This document shows, in pieces, positions 35,776-43,771 of a stretch of 64,000 bases of DNA. The notes beneath the pieces were generated by a model. The model searched no databases. It saw only the letters and a list, made by a program, of their open reading frames with translations, and was not told the origin of the DNA. The first letter of the stretch is position 1. Every line of letters starts with the position of its first letter. Position numbers and translations under genes: made by a program. The stretch is from NCBI RefSeq assembly GCF_024347675.1, contig NZ_AP024882.1, positions 1,550,001-1,614,000 on the forward strand, in the 5' to 3' direction. This stretch comes from Vibrio ishigakensis. Lineage in GTDB: Bacteria > Pseudomonadota > Gammaproteobacteria > Enterobacterales > Vibrionaceae.

Positions 35776-35994
35776 TCATGAGGGACTCTTCAGTAGTTCA
35801 CACAATATGAAATGGGCTTGAGACTCCAACTTGTCTCGCTGTGTGGTTAACGCCAAGATAGTGTGCTCATAATCACCGCCCGCATCAGAGAGCAGTCTTA
35901 ACCCACGATTAAGGTCTGCTATCTGACTAACGTTTATTTTCAATGCCTTTTTCAAGGTGCAATGCTTGCCCGTGGGCCTAGAAATAAAGCTCAT
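35776..35994 (-). CDS. Hypothetical protein, 72 aa
   Basis: Not recognised. A small, soluble, mostly helical protein with two Cys, starting at the ATG complementary to 35992-35994 behind GAGAGAATC. It sits between the 42-aa ORF and the 118-aa membrane-protein gene, all minus strand, so a small operon is likely. Confidence 0.55.
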   Translation of the reverse strand: MSFISRPTGKHCTLKKALKINVSQIADLNRGLRLLSDAGGDYEHTILALTTQRDKLESQAHFILCELLKSPS

Positions 35995-36024
35995 GATTCT
36001 CTCATTTTGTTCGGCATCTTAGGG

Positions 36025-36153
36025 CTATTTATTACTGTCTTCAGACACAAACTGAAGATAACTTGGACAAGAATGATCCGATAGCAGGTCATTACTGGTG
36101 CTATAAAAGTTCATTGAAACAAGTACGGAAATGAGTTGTTTTAGATAATGCAT
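36025..36153 (-). CDS. Candidate small ORF, 42 aa
   Basis: A short frame, MHYLKQLISVLVSMNFYSTS and on to SEDSNK, with an excellent GAAGGAGAAGCTT ribosome site directly before its ATG. It ends 30 bp before the 72-aa gene. No recognisable domain; the first 18 residues are hydrophobic and may be membrane-associated. Two motif copies (36219 and 36261) lie upstream. A real small gene or a leader for the downstream genes are both possible. Confidence 0.45.
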   Translation of the reverse strand: MHYLKQLISVLVSMNFYSTSNDLLSDHSCPSYLQFVSEDSNK

Positions 36154-36218
36154 AAGCTTCTCCTTCAAAGTAAACACTCTCGGAAGAAACATTAAAGGAA
36201 GCACCTGAAATTCACTAA

Positions 36219-36235
36219 GGGTTACAGATATTCAT
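36219..36235 (-). promoter_or_regulatory. Shared 17-bp motif, copy 4 (upstream of small-gene operon)
   Basis: Minus-strand reading ATGAATATCTGTAACCC, 66 bp upstream of the 42-aa ORF. Nearly the same as copy 3, including its flank. Confidence 0.5.
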
Positions 36236-36260
36236 TTTTGGTTTCGCTGTATACGCGCAA

Positions 36261-36277
36261 ATGAATAACTCTTATTC
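36261..36277. promoter_or_regulatory. Shared 17-bp motif, copy 5 (between small-gene operon and GltS)
   Basis: ATGAATAACTCTTATTC, extended to a near-perfect palindrome (ATGAATAA, CTC, TTATTCAT). Identical to copy 1. It lies 60 bp before the 26-aa ORF and 108 bp from the 42-aa ORF. Confidence 0.5.
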
Positions 36278-36336
36278 ATACCTATTGACTCTCCTCTGCT
36301 ACACAATTCGCGCAACAGCTACAAACGAGGTCAATT

Positions 36337-36417
36337 ATGAAGGGTTATATTCCTGCAATTCTTATATTTTCTGCCTACTTAACTTTCTTTTATGTCTTAG
36401 TTAGAAGTCTTATTTAG
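36337..36417 (+). CDS. Candidate 26-aa membrane peptide upstream of gltS
   Basis: A 26-codon frame, MKGYIPAILIFSAYLTFFYV followed by LVRSLI, with GAGG 7 nt before its ATG. It is one hydrophobic helix with basic residues near both ends, the look of small transporter subunits. It ends 19 bp before the glutamate symporter start, so the two would be co-transcribed. A small regulatory or assembly subunit is inferred from position only. Confidence 0.5.
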   Translation: MKGYIPAILIFSAYLTFFYVLVRSLI

Positions 36418-36436
36418 CTTAATTGGTAATTTAAAA

Positions 36437-37630
36437 ATGCAAATTATAGAAATCGATGGCTTTATTTCTTTTACGCTAGCCATTGTATTGTTATTTATCG
36501 GTAAGTTCGCCACACAAAGATACAAGGTATTGCAGAAATACAGCATTCCAGAGCCTGTGATTGGTGGTTTTCTGTGCGCCATAGTCGTTGCCCTGCTGTA
36601 TGCTTTTTTTGACCTTACCCTTGAGTTTGATCTTGGTATTAGAGATACCCTTTTACTCTATTTCTTTGCAGGTATAGGTCTAAGTGCTAACTTTAAGACC
36701 CTTATATCGGGCGGCAAACCACTATTGGTTCTTACTGCTCTCGCAGTGACTTACATCGTTCTACAAAACATCGTCGGTGTTAGCATTGCGTCCATACTCG
36801 GACTCGAGCCACTACTTGGCTTGATGGCAGGCTCTATCTCTCTGATTGGTGGCGTTGGAACCACCATGGCCTGGTCACCGACTTTTACAGAAATGGGAAT
36901 GGAGAGTGCCGCTGAGGTTGGCTTAGCCGCAAACACACTCGGCTTGATTTCTGCCTGTTTGGTCGGCGGTCCCATTTCTAACTATCTGATCAAGAAACAC
37001 CGACTAACCCCAAACTCTGATCATGACCTAGATATAGGTGTTTGCCACAATGAGACTACCAAGCTAGACCATTTCGGATATTTGTATGCTTGGCTAATGC
37101 TGAACCTAAGTCTTATCTTTGGCTACTTTATCAATATTGGTTTTGAGACTATTGGCCTGCAACTTCCTATGTTTGTAGCCTGCTTAATTGCCGGTATTTT
37201 AATTGGTAATGGAAAATCGTTACTGCTAAAGAAAAATAAAAGCGAAAACGCCAAACTTGGCCATGCACTTATTTCAGACATCTGCTTAGGTATGTTTTTA
37301 ACCATGGCTTTAATGGGATTACAACTGTGGCAACTGCAAAGCACAATCGCATTTTTGACCCTAGTGATGTTCTTCCAAGTGCTACTTTCGATACTCTTCA
37401 CCGTCTGGATCGTGTTTAGGTTTATGGGTAGAGACTATGAGGCAGCGGTGATCAGCTCAGGATTCGGTGGCATTACGCTAGGCTCTACCGCAACCGCGAT
37501 AGTAAACATGACCGCGGTTACCCAGCAGCACGGTGCAGCCCACAAGGCGTTCATTATCGTGCCCCTAGTGTGTGGCTTCTTTATCGATATCGCTAACGCA
37601 CTCATTATCAATACATTTATTACTTTCTAA
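36437..37630 (+). CDS. gltS: Sodium/glutamate symporter, GltS family
   Basis: A 397-residue inner-membrane symporter, similar in length to E. coli GltS (401). KYSIPEPVIGGFLCA, the region LLGLMAGSISLIGGVGTTMAW with the re-entrant Gly-rich loop, and the second repeat GFGGITLGSTATAIVNM are the conserved GltS elements. It imports glutamate with Na+, suited to a marine bacterium. A start-proximal 26-aa ORF may belong to the unit. The GltS family assignment is firm; strict orthology is less so. Confidence 0.88.
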   Translation: MQIIEIDGFISFTLAIVLLFIGKFATQRYKVLQKYSIPEPVIGGFLCAIVVALLYAFFDLTLEFDLGIRDTLLLYFFAGIGLSANFKTLISGGKPLLVLTALAVTYIVLQNIVGVSIASILGLEPLLGLMAGSISLIGGVGTTMAWSPTFTEMGMESAAEVGLAANTLGLISACLVGGPISNYLIKKHRLTPNSDHDLDIGVCHNETTKLDHFGYLYAWLMLNLSLIFGYFINIGFETIGLQLPMFVACLIAGILIGNGKSLLLKKNKSENAKLGHALISDICLGMFLTMALMGLQLWQLQSTIAFLTLVMFFQVLLSILFTVWIVFRFMGRDYEAAVISSGFGGITLGSTATAIVNMTAVTQQHGAAHKAFIIVPLVCGFFIDIANALIINTFITF

Positions 37631-37732
37631 ACATCCAACACGCGCTGCAGATCTCATACTGTGGCGCTATTGTTCACATTTTGTTCACGCTCCAATCGGT
37701 ATAACTAGGTCAAAAGTCGATTGGAGCCCATT

Positions 37733-38107
37733 ATGAAAACCATCTCATTATATCTACTGCTTGGTGTTGTACTTGTAACCGGCGGATTCGTTGGTGTTAA
37801 AGCCTACATGGATAATCGCTATGGAGAGGCGGACCTAGCAAATGGCAAAGCCCAATTTACCAATAATTGTTTGATGTGCCATGGCGACAAAGGCCACGGT
37901 GACGGCTTGGTGGCGCAGAGCCTAGAGGTAAAACCTGACAACATACACGCTGAACTGATCAACCCGTTTGGTATGAAATTTGAACTTATCGACTCTGTAC
38001 TGCAGGGAGACAATGGCCAGAACGGCGTTATGCCTGCGTTCAAAGATACGCTAACAGAAAAAGACGTGAACGATATCTTCGAATACATAAAAAGCATCAA
38101 CCAATAA
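37733..38107 (+). CDS. Small c-type cytochrome, membrane-anchored
   Basis: A 124-residue monohaem cytochrome c. Start 37733 has GGAG 8 nt upstream. An uncleaved or cleavable N-terminal helix (residues 3-22) precedes the class I cytochrome: haem motif C46-LM-C49-H50 and probable axial Met100 in NGVMPAF. It may shuttle electrons in the periplasm. Its partner is not evident; it lies alone between gltS and the hydrolase. Confidence 0.85.
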   Translation: MKTISLYLLLGVVLVTGGFVGVKAYMDNRYGEADLANGKAQFTNNCLMCHGDKGHGDGLVAQSLEVKPDNIHAELINPFGMKFELIDSVLQGDNGQNGVMPAFKDTLTEKDVNDIFEYIKSINQ

Positions 38108-38197
38108 ACGACTGTCAATTTAACGATAGTTTCACGCCACGAAAGCTGTATAAACCCTTTGTATTGTCAGATACACTGAGGCAATCAAAAAGGAACT

Positions 38198-38260
38198 TTG
38201 AATAAAGCGCGTTCAAGACTCGTATTAAGGTCATTCGTAACGCGCTTCCCTAAACTATGA
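38198..38260 (+). CDS. Candidate 20-aa leader ORF coupled to the hydrolase
   Basis: A TTG-initiated frame, MNKARSRLVLRSFVTRFPKL, with AAAAAGGAACT as ribosome site. Its TGA overlaps the ATG of the hydrolase gene (ATGA). The hydrolase itself has no ribosome site, so re-initiation from this leader would explain its translation. The DNA also holds a 9-bp inverted repeat (AAGCGCGTT and AACGCGCTT). Confidence 0.4.
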   Translation: MNKARSRLVLRSFVTRFPKL

Positions 38261-39417
38261 ACAAAACTGCCTTATTTCTGCCTGCCATTATTACTTCGCT
38301 GACCGCCTGCGGTACCAGTAGCGATGAGCCCTATCACTATCAGCATGCGAAATCCCTGAGCCCTTATCAGCAATCTAGCTTTGAGCAATATGTGCTCGAA
38401 ACTCAGAACTGGTTGAAGCTAGAGCGAAACTTCATTACTGAAGACATCGACCGTGAGATTGAGCTTAACTCTCCAACAGAGTACCAACCTAAAGTTCCCA
38501 ATGGTGAAGCCATCCTGTTGGTGCATGGTTTAGGAGACTCTCCCTACTCCTTCTCAGATATCGCAAAGCGTCTCAGTGACAAGGGGTATCTGGTCAGGAC
38601 GATTCTACTACCTGGGCATGGCTCGAAGGTGGGAGACTTAAAGTTAGTCTCAGCAGATATGTGGCAAGAAAGCGTTGAGCACCAAATAAAGCTACTGCAA
38701 AGCGAGTACAGTAATGTTTGGCTTGGGGGGTACTCTACTGGGGCAAATCTAGTAACCAGCTATGCGCTAACCGATGACTCCATCAAGGGTTTGATCCTCT
38801 ACTCTCCCGCGTTTAACGGCAGTTCAGATCTTCTTCCCATGGCAAAGTACGCTCAGTACGTTATCGAGTGGGCAGACCAAGATCCTGAGACCAACTACCT
38901 TCGCTATGACTCTCTGCCAATGGCCGCAGCCGCCAGCTACTACGAGACCACACAGCGGGTGCAGAAGGCTCTGAAAACAACGCCGAAATACAGCAAGCCA
39001 GTGTTTATGCTGATAAGCGAGGGCGATACTGTGGTGGATAAGTACTATGCCGTTGACCAGTTCGCGACCCATTTTAACAACCCTAATTCTCGATTGGTTT
39101 GGCTAGGAAGCAATCCACCTATTAGAGAGCGCACCACTGCTTATAACATGCAATTGCCAGAATTGCGCATTAGCGAAGGTTCACACATGGGAGGTCTTTT
39201 CTCACCAGACAATCCAGAATATGGAATCCATGGTAAGAACCGTCTTTGTAACAACGGTCAGGATCCAGAACTTGAAGCAAGATGTTTAGCCGGTGATGAG
39301 GTTTGGTATTCCTCTTATGGCTATGTTCAGGAAGGCAAGATACACGCTCGCCTAACCTACAACCCCTACTTTGATGAGAGCCTCGACCGAATGGAGCAAG
39401 TGCTAAAAAGCAAATAG
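38257..39417 (+). CDS. Alpha/beta hydrolase lipoprotein
   Basis: A 386-residue predicted lipoprotein (LTAC lipobox, Cys18) with an alpha/beta-hydrolase fold. AILLVHGLGDSPYSF carries the oxyanion HG, the nucleophile elbow is GYSTG with Ser160, and GSHMGGLF near the C-terminus provides the catalytic His, with an Asp in EGDTVVD. It resembles carboxylesterases or lysophospholipases; the substrate is not readable. There is no ribosome site before ATG 38257; see the leader ORF. Confidence 0.85.
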   Translation: MNKTALFLPAIITSLTACGTSSDEPYHYQHAKSLSPYQQSSFEQYVLETQNWLKLERNFITEDIDREIELNSPTEYQPKVPNGEAILLVHGLGDSPYSFSDIAKRLSDKGYLVRTILLPGHGSKVGDLKLVSADMWQESVEHQIKLLQSEYSNVWLGGYSTGANLVTSYALTDDSIKGLILYSPAFNGSSDLLPMAKYAQYVIEWADQDPETNYLRYDSLPMAAAASYYETTQRVQKALKTTPKYSKPVFMLISEGDTVVDKYYAVDQFATHFNNPNSRLVWLGSNPPIRERTTAYNMQLPELRISEGSHMGGLFSPDNPEYGIHGKNRLCNNGQDPELEARCLAGDEVWYSSYGYVQEGKIHARLTYNPYFDESLDRMEQVLKSK

Positions 39418-39439
39418 CCCAAGGCGTTCACCTTGGGCT
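39416..39439. terminator. Hairpin between convergent genes
   Basis: AGCCCAAGG and CCTTGGGCT pair around 6 nt and overlap the hydrolase stop codon. The minus-strand side runs into TATTTGCTTTTT, so it may serve the ferric reductase-like gene as well. Confidence 0.7.
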
Positions 39440-39459
39440 CATAATGACGGTTTAATCTA

Positions 39460-40746
39460 TTATCTAAACTCAAACAGTTCCCGATGAAAGGCATTCACAT
39501 GATTAAAGGCCTTCTCAAGCTCCGTGCCTAGTTTGCTTGGCCCACAAAACCAGACACTGCACCTAGACGGCTCGATAACACTATCCACTATTTCTAGCTG
39601 ATTAAATCTACCATCCGCTGAGGTATCTCGTAGATAGAGCCTAACACCTGCTTGTATCGCCCTACTCTTTAGCTCATCAAGCAATTCAGTATCTATTTCT
39701 CGATAACTATAAAACAACGTCACTTGTTTACTTTTACCCACGCTTTCAATAGCACTGAGAAATGGCGCAATACCAATACCTGCAGCAATCCATATCTGCT
39801 GTTTGCAATTATCATAAAAGCTAAAGCATCCATAAGGCCCCTCGATTGTTGCCTCTTGCCCAACCTCAAGTTTATCTTTTAGGGATTCAGTGTAATCACC
39901 GCTCGACTTAATCAAGAGGCGAACCTCACTACTTTGTTGCTGCGGGGAGGCAATGCTAAATGGATGCGGTTTTTCTGTATCACCAAAACCGACAAAGGCA
40001 AACTGTCCCGGATGAAATGAGAAATCATCAACTTTCAGGATAACGTCTAGTCCGTTAGTGATTGGCTTAACCGCTTGTATGTGCGCCACATGGTGCTTAG
40101 TTTTTCCGTTATAACCCAAGATAGTGATAAGACAGCCGATAGTTGCCAGCGCACTTACGACCGCAAGAATGACACCCACACCAGAGAGCCACATACTCGC
40201 TTCAAAAAACATCAACATATGCAGAACAAGTGCTAAATAGAGATAGGGAAATAGCTTGTGGGTAAACTGAAAGACGTTGTACTTAAACTTTTTTATCCAC
40301 GCGATCAGAACAAACGCTGCTGAGAAATAAAAGCCATACTCCCCTATTAGTTGCGCAGGATCACCTAGAACATCGATGAACTTCCAAAAAGGAAAGGTCT
40401 CATCCTTTGGAACCACAAAGCCCATATCCATTGCAAAGTCATCACTTAAAAAGGCAAGCCAATGGAAAAGAGCCGTGAAAACTGAAGATATGCCAAGATA
40501 TTTGTGTAGCCGGTACTGCTGATCTAAGCCTTTAAGGTACTTTTCTAAAGGCCAGTGCTTCACCGACAGAATGACGCATAGAGACATGAGTATCATGGAT
40601 GCGATACCAGAGTAGTTCACAAGGTACGTACGCACCTGCCAAAACATAGGCCACTCAAGGGTTGGAAGATTAACCTGCAATATGGTTAACGGAATCAATA
40701 AGGTAACAATGACTAAGCTCAAGCAGAGCTTCAGGTTTCTGTTCAT
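39460..40746 (-). CDS. Ferric-reductase-like transmembrane flavocytochrome
   Basis: A 428-residue protein with a ferric-reductase-type membrane domain (six helices or so, with two His pairs in HKYLGISSVFTALFHW and THKLFPYLYLALVLH that would hold b haems), then a ferredoxin-reductase-type FAD domain (HPFSIAS) and an NAD(P) domain (WIAAGIGIAPFL, closing in VWFCGPSKLG). It would move electrons from NAD(P)H across the membrane to ferric iron or another acceptor. A palindrome lies 85 bp upstream. It is a single-gene unit. Confidence 0.87.
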   Translation of the reverse strand: MNRNLKLCLSLVIVTLLIPLTILQVNLPTLEWPMFWQVRTYLVNYSGIASMILMSLCVILSVKHWPLEKYLKGLDQQYRLHKYLGISSVFTALFHWLAFLSDDFAMDMGFVVPKDETFPFWKFIDVLGDPAQLIGEYGFYFSAAFVLIAWIKKFKYNVFQFTHKLFPYLYLALVLHMLMFFEASMWLSGVGVILAVVSALATIGCLITILGYNGKTKHHVAHIQAVKPITNGLDVILKVDDFSFHPGQFAFVGFGDTEKPHPFSIASPQQQSSEVRLLIKSSGDYTESLKDKLEVGQEATIEGPYGCFSFYDNCKQQIWIAAGIGIAPFLSAIESVGKSKQVTLFYSYREIDTELLDELKSRAIQAGVRLYLRDTSADGRFNQLEIVDSVIEPSRCSVWFCGPSKLGTELEKAFNHVNAFHRELFEFR

Positions 40747-40830
40747 AGTCGTCTCACAACAAACGGCTGGTTAGTTGCAAGACAAGGTATCAACAGAAAT
40801 GTGAAAAAAGCGTGTGTGTTGGGGCTTTCG

Positions 40831-40852
40831 AAGATTAAAGATAGTTAATCTT
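40831..40852. promoter_or_regulatory. Palindrome upstream of the ferric-reductase-like gene
   Basis: AAGATTAA and TTAATCTT, perfect 8-bp arms around 6 nt. Position (85-106 bp before the start) suits an operator; no T-run. Confidence 0.4.
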
Positions 40853-40929
40853 TCTAGGTAGTTCGAGCATAACAGAGGCCAAGAATCAGAGGCTTAACCT
40901 TAATATCCGTTCTTGACCTATCCTAGGTA

Positions 40930-41409
40930 TTACTTCTTTTGCTCAGCTATGAACGCAATCACCTCTTCATTCAAGCACGTCTTACTAATGTATTGACGAT
41001 GCTTACCTATGTGAAAGATAAACCCTAGGTCGCTTTGCTCGACCTGGTCAATTTGAGTCCAAGTGATTATGTTGGTGTTGTTGCGGTTTTTATAACTCAC
41101 GCCGGTTGAATCGATTTGTAGCTCAACCTTACTACCTGCACTAGCCCCAATCGACTGACGCCATATCCACCAAGGTCTCTTGTAATAAACACTCAAAGCC
41201 TCAACGAAACTCAAGACAATAAAGAACCAACCTACGTAGCTGCTTGGTAAAAGCTCAAATTTCACCAGAGCCGAACCAAAAACAAGAAAAAGCACGGCTT
41301 TTAGATAGTCATGGGGAAACCTTACAGGGCGGCTGGTTTGGTCATAGCACTCAGCAAAAAAGGTTTTATCTAATGTGTATTCGGTGTTGAAGACAAAGTC
41401 TTTGGACAT
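40930..41409 (-). CDS. YcxB family membrane protein
   Basis: A 159-residue protein with two central membrane helices (about residues 36-70) and a C-terminal YcxB-type beta domain (VSYKNRNNTNIITWTQIDQV). Family function unknown. Its start at 41409 is not preceded by a striking ribosome site. It is a single-gene unit. Confidence 0.75.
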   Translation of the reverse strand: MSKDFVFNTEYTLDKTFFAECYDQTSRPVRFPHDYLKAVLFLVFGSALVKFELLPSSYVGWFFIVLSFVEALSVYYKRPWWIWRQSIGASAGSKVELQIDSTGVSYKNRNNTNIITWTQIDQVEQSDLGFIFHIGKHRQYISKTCLNEEVIAFIAEQKK

Positions 41410-41580
41410 AGTTAGCTACTTTGGAGTTTTCTGTGAATGAGTAGGTTGAACGGCAGTATTGTATAGCTAATAGAGGCTTTTATTTAGCTATTTTCATTCC
41501 CATTCCAGCTCACGTCTACTTTCCGCTAAAGGCAATTGGTTTCAAAGGATGAATAAACTTCAGAGACTTAAAAAGAAAAA

Positions 41581-41624
41581 AGGACAGTCATCCCATCTGC
41601 ACGTCAGTGCAAACAAGATGTCCT
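41581..41624 (-). terminator. Terminator of the PL6 gene
   Basis: On the minus strand AGGACA and TGTCCT enclose an inner GCACTGACGTGC hairpin and continue into a T-run. It lies 24 bp after the lyase stop. Confidence 0.8.
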
Positions 41625-41647
41625 GCCCCGTAATTGGCTAGCTTTTC

Positions 41648-43222
41648 TTACGATTTAAATTCGATAGAAGAGCCAACCATGTCTTCTGTTAGTACCGTTA
41701 GGTTAGTTGCACCAACAGTACCTACTGCCTTGATAAGGCCTTGCTCATCACGCTCCATTGCTGGTTTTTCAGTTGAGATACCTTGCGGTAGTGGCTCATC
41801 TAGACCTTCGATCTGGCCGTAGAAGATGTTGTTTTTAAACTCAGAACCAACCATCTTGAATTTCTCGCCATCGAACTGACGGAATGCATTGGTATTAGCT
41901 TCAGCCGCGATAGATAGGTTGTTTTCAAACAGGGTATCTACAGCAGGGAAAATGGTCTCTGCGCGAGTATCATCTGTTAGGCTCACGCGGTGAACAGCGT
42001 TACTACCAAAGATGCCTTGAGTGTTGTTCACCAAGGTGTTGTTCTTAACGATCACATCCTTAGGAGTCCACTGCTTCTGAAGTGTTTTACCCTCAGTAGA
42101 GTCTTTGCTTAGCTCTTCACCGTTCGCTACATCGATGATGCCGGTATTAAGAACTAGACCACCACGATAGGTGCCTTTACCTAGCGTACCCTCGATGTAG
42201 TTGTTTTCGATGCGATGATTTTCATCATAGATACGGATGCCACCTGAGTTAGCGGTATTTCCTGGCAGGATAACGTTGTTAGTAACCGTGTTGTTGTGAC
42301 CGTGGCGTAGTGAAATCATCGAAGTACTGTTGCGGATGGTGTTTCCGTCGAAGGTTACATCACTCGCTTTTACAGAAATCAATTCAATTTCGCCAGAACC
42401 ATTCTTGCCAACGTAGCCGCTGATGTTGTCAAAGTAGTTGTTCTTCACAACACTCTGAGATTCAAACAATGAGTTGTGGCTATCACCGATGCGGATAGCT
42501 TGACGGTCGTTACGGTTAGTACGAACCATCTTAGGATCAGAGTTTTCAATTAGCTCAATATCAAGAGCCGTCAGGTCTTTAAAGATGTTGCCTTCGATAA
42601 GCGTCTTTTCTAGCTTGTCAGAGGTCGCAACCACTAGCATAGCGCCACGCTTATATTTACCTTCAAAGGTGTTGTTGGTGATCTTGTTGTTTTCACCACC
42701 AACGGTAACCCAGCGGATGTTAGGGTATTTGCCCTTCGCATCTGGCTCATAGTCATAGTCGTTGAACTTGTAGATCACAGAGTTGTTTAGCGTGTTGTTC
42801 TTACCGAAGATGCCGAATACACCCATGATGTTTGCATCATGACTAACAGTGCTTAGTGTTGGGCCACCATCGGTAAATACTAAGCTTTCGATTAGGTTGT
42901 TATCACCCTTAACGATGAACTGAGTAGAGCCATTAAAGATAACGGTTCCTGGCTGTTCTGCCTTAATGGTTACGTTATTAGCAGTTAGGGTAACGCTACC
43001 TAAGTCGCGGTAGTGACCTGCTTTAATGCTGATCACATCACCGTCTTGAGCGTTTAAGATGCTCTCTCTTAGCTCTAGAACTTGTTGCATCGAAGCGATA
43101 CTAACGCCTTGATCTACCATCACTAATGTTGGTTTCTTTACCAGTTCAGTGCTGCCTTGATTCGACATACAACCAGTTAGTAGTAAAGAACCTGCGATTA
43201 ATAAAATGGGTGCCTTTTTCAT
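41648..43222 (-). CDS. Alginate lyase-type polysaccharide lyase, family PL6 (lipoprotein)
   Basis: A 524-residue secreted lyase with a right-handed beta-helix. Start 43222 has GAGAGAG upstream and gives a lipoprotein signal (LLLTGC, Cys18); the longer frame to 43273 is rejected. The PL6 catalytic pair is visible: Lys285 in LISVKAS and Arg306 in SLRHGH, 21 residues apart like the Lys220/Arg241 pair of the alginate lyase AlyGC. RDRQAIRIGDS-type segment (NDRQAIRIGD) precedes. It cleaves alginate by beta-elimination at the cell surface or in the periplasm. No other alginate genes are near. Confidence 0.9.
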   Translation of the reverse strand: MKKAPILLIAGSLLLTGCMSNQGSTELVKKPTLVMVDQGVSIASMQQVLELRESILNAQDGDVISIKAGHYRDLGSVTLTANNVTIKAEQPGTVIFNGSTQFIVKGDNNLIESLVFTDGGPTLSTVSHDANIMGVFGIFGKNNTLNNSVIYKFNDYDYEPDAKGKYPNIRWVTVGGENNKITNNTFEGKYKRGAMLVVATSDKLEKTLIEGNIFKDLTALDIELIENSDPKMVRTNRNDRQAIRIGDSHNSLFESQSVVKNNYFDNISGYVGKNGSGEIELISVKASDVTFDGNTIRNSTSMISLRHGHNNTVTNNVILPGNTANSGGIRIYDENHRIENNYIEGTLGKGTYRGGLVLNTGIIDVANGEELSKDSTEGKTLQKQWTPKDVIVKNNTLVNNTQGIFGSNAVHRVSLTDDTRAETIFPAVDTLFENNLSIAAEANTNAFRQFDGEKFKMVGSEFKNNIFYGQIEGLDEPLPQGISTEKPAMERDEQGLIKAVGTVGATNLTVLTEDMVGSSIEFKS

Positions 43223-43379
43223 GACTCTCTCTTTTTTGTAGGGGGAATATGTTGAAAGGCACACTAGCAACAAGAGACATATCTGGGCAATTGTATGATT
43301 TAAAAATCGTTAGCGATCACGCCTCTTTTTCGTAAATCTGTTATCCAGATCAAGTAATTTAATAATACAATAAAACTTT

Positions 43380-43395
43380 ATGAACTTAGGTTCAT
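43380..43395. promoter_or_regulatory. Palindrome upstream of the PL6 gene
   Basis: ATGAAC and GTTCAT around TTAG, 158 bp before the lyase start, in an otherwise AT-rich 279-bp gap. Confidence 0.35.
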
Positions 43396-43501
43396 TTGAC
43401 CAATCGAGTGTAATTCATAAGCAATGCTGAGGTGCGAAAATCTAGCTAGACTATTTTCTGTTCAGCGCTCGACGAAGCAAAACAAATCTATTAATCAAAA
43501 A

Positions 43502-43696
43502 TTACTTTTTCATCGCTGCACGAATGGCAAAAACGCATATCCCCATCAAAACGAATGGAATTGCCGCGGATAATGGTTCGACAACGTCATATTCAACAAA
43601 GGATTTGAATAAAATAACGTGACCCAAGATTAATAGTAGCGCACAGATTATTGCTACCCCAATGAGTCGAATTTCATGTCTGATACGATTGTCCAT
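43502..43696 (-). CDS. Hypothetical small membrane protein, 64 aa
   Basis: Not recognised. Two membrane helices (about residues 11-30 and 42-60) between short basic ends. The ribosome site AGGAGGAAG is very strong, which makes translation likely. It reads from the same strand as the lyase but is separated by 279 bp. Confidence 0.7.
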   Translation of the reverse strand: MDNRIRHEIRLIGVAIICALLLILGHVILFKSFVEYDVVEPLSAAIPFVLMGICVFAIRAAMKK

Positions 43697-43771
43697 TGTC
43701 TTCCTCCTGATTATTTTTAGTCATTTAATCATGAGGACAATGAACTGTATGCGTACAGTTTGGCAGTCAAT

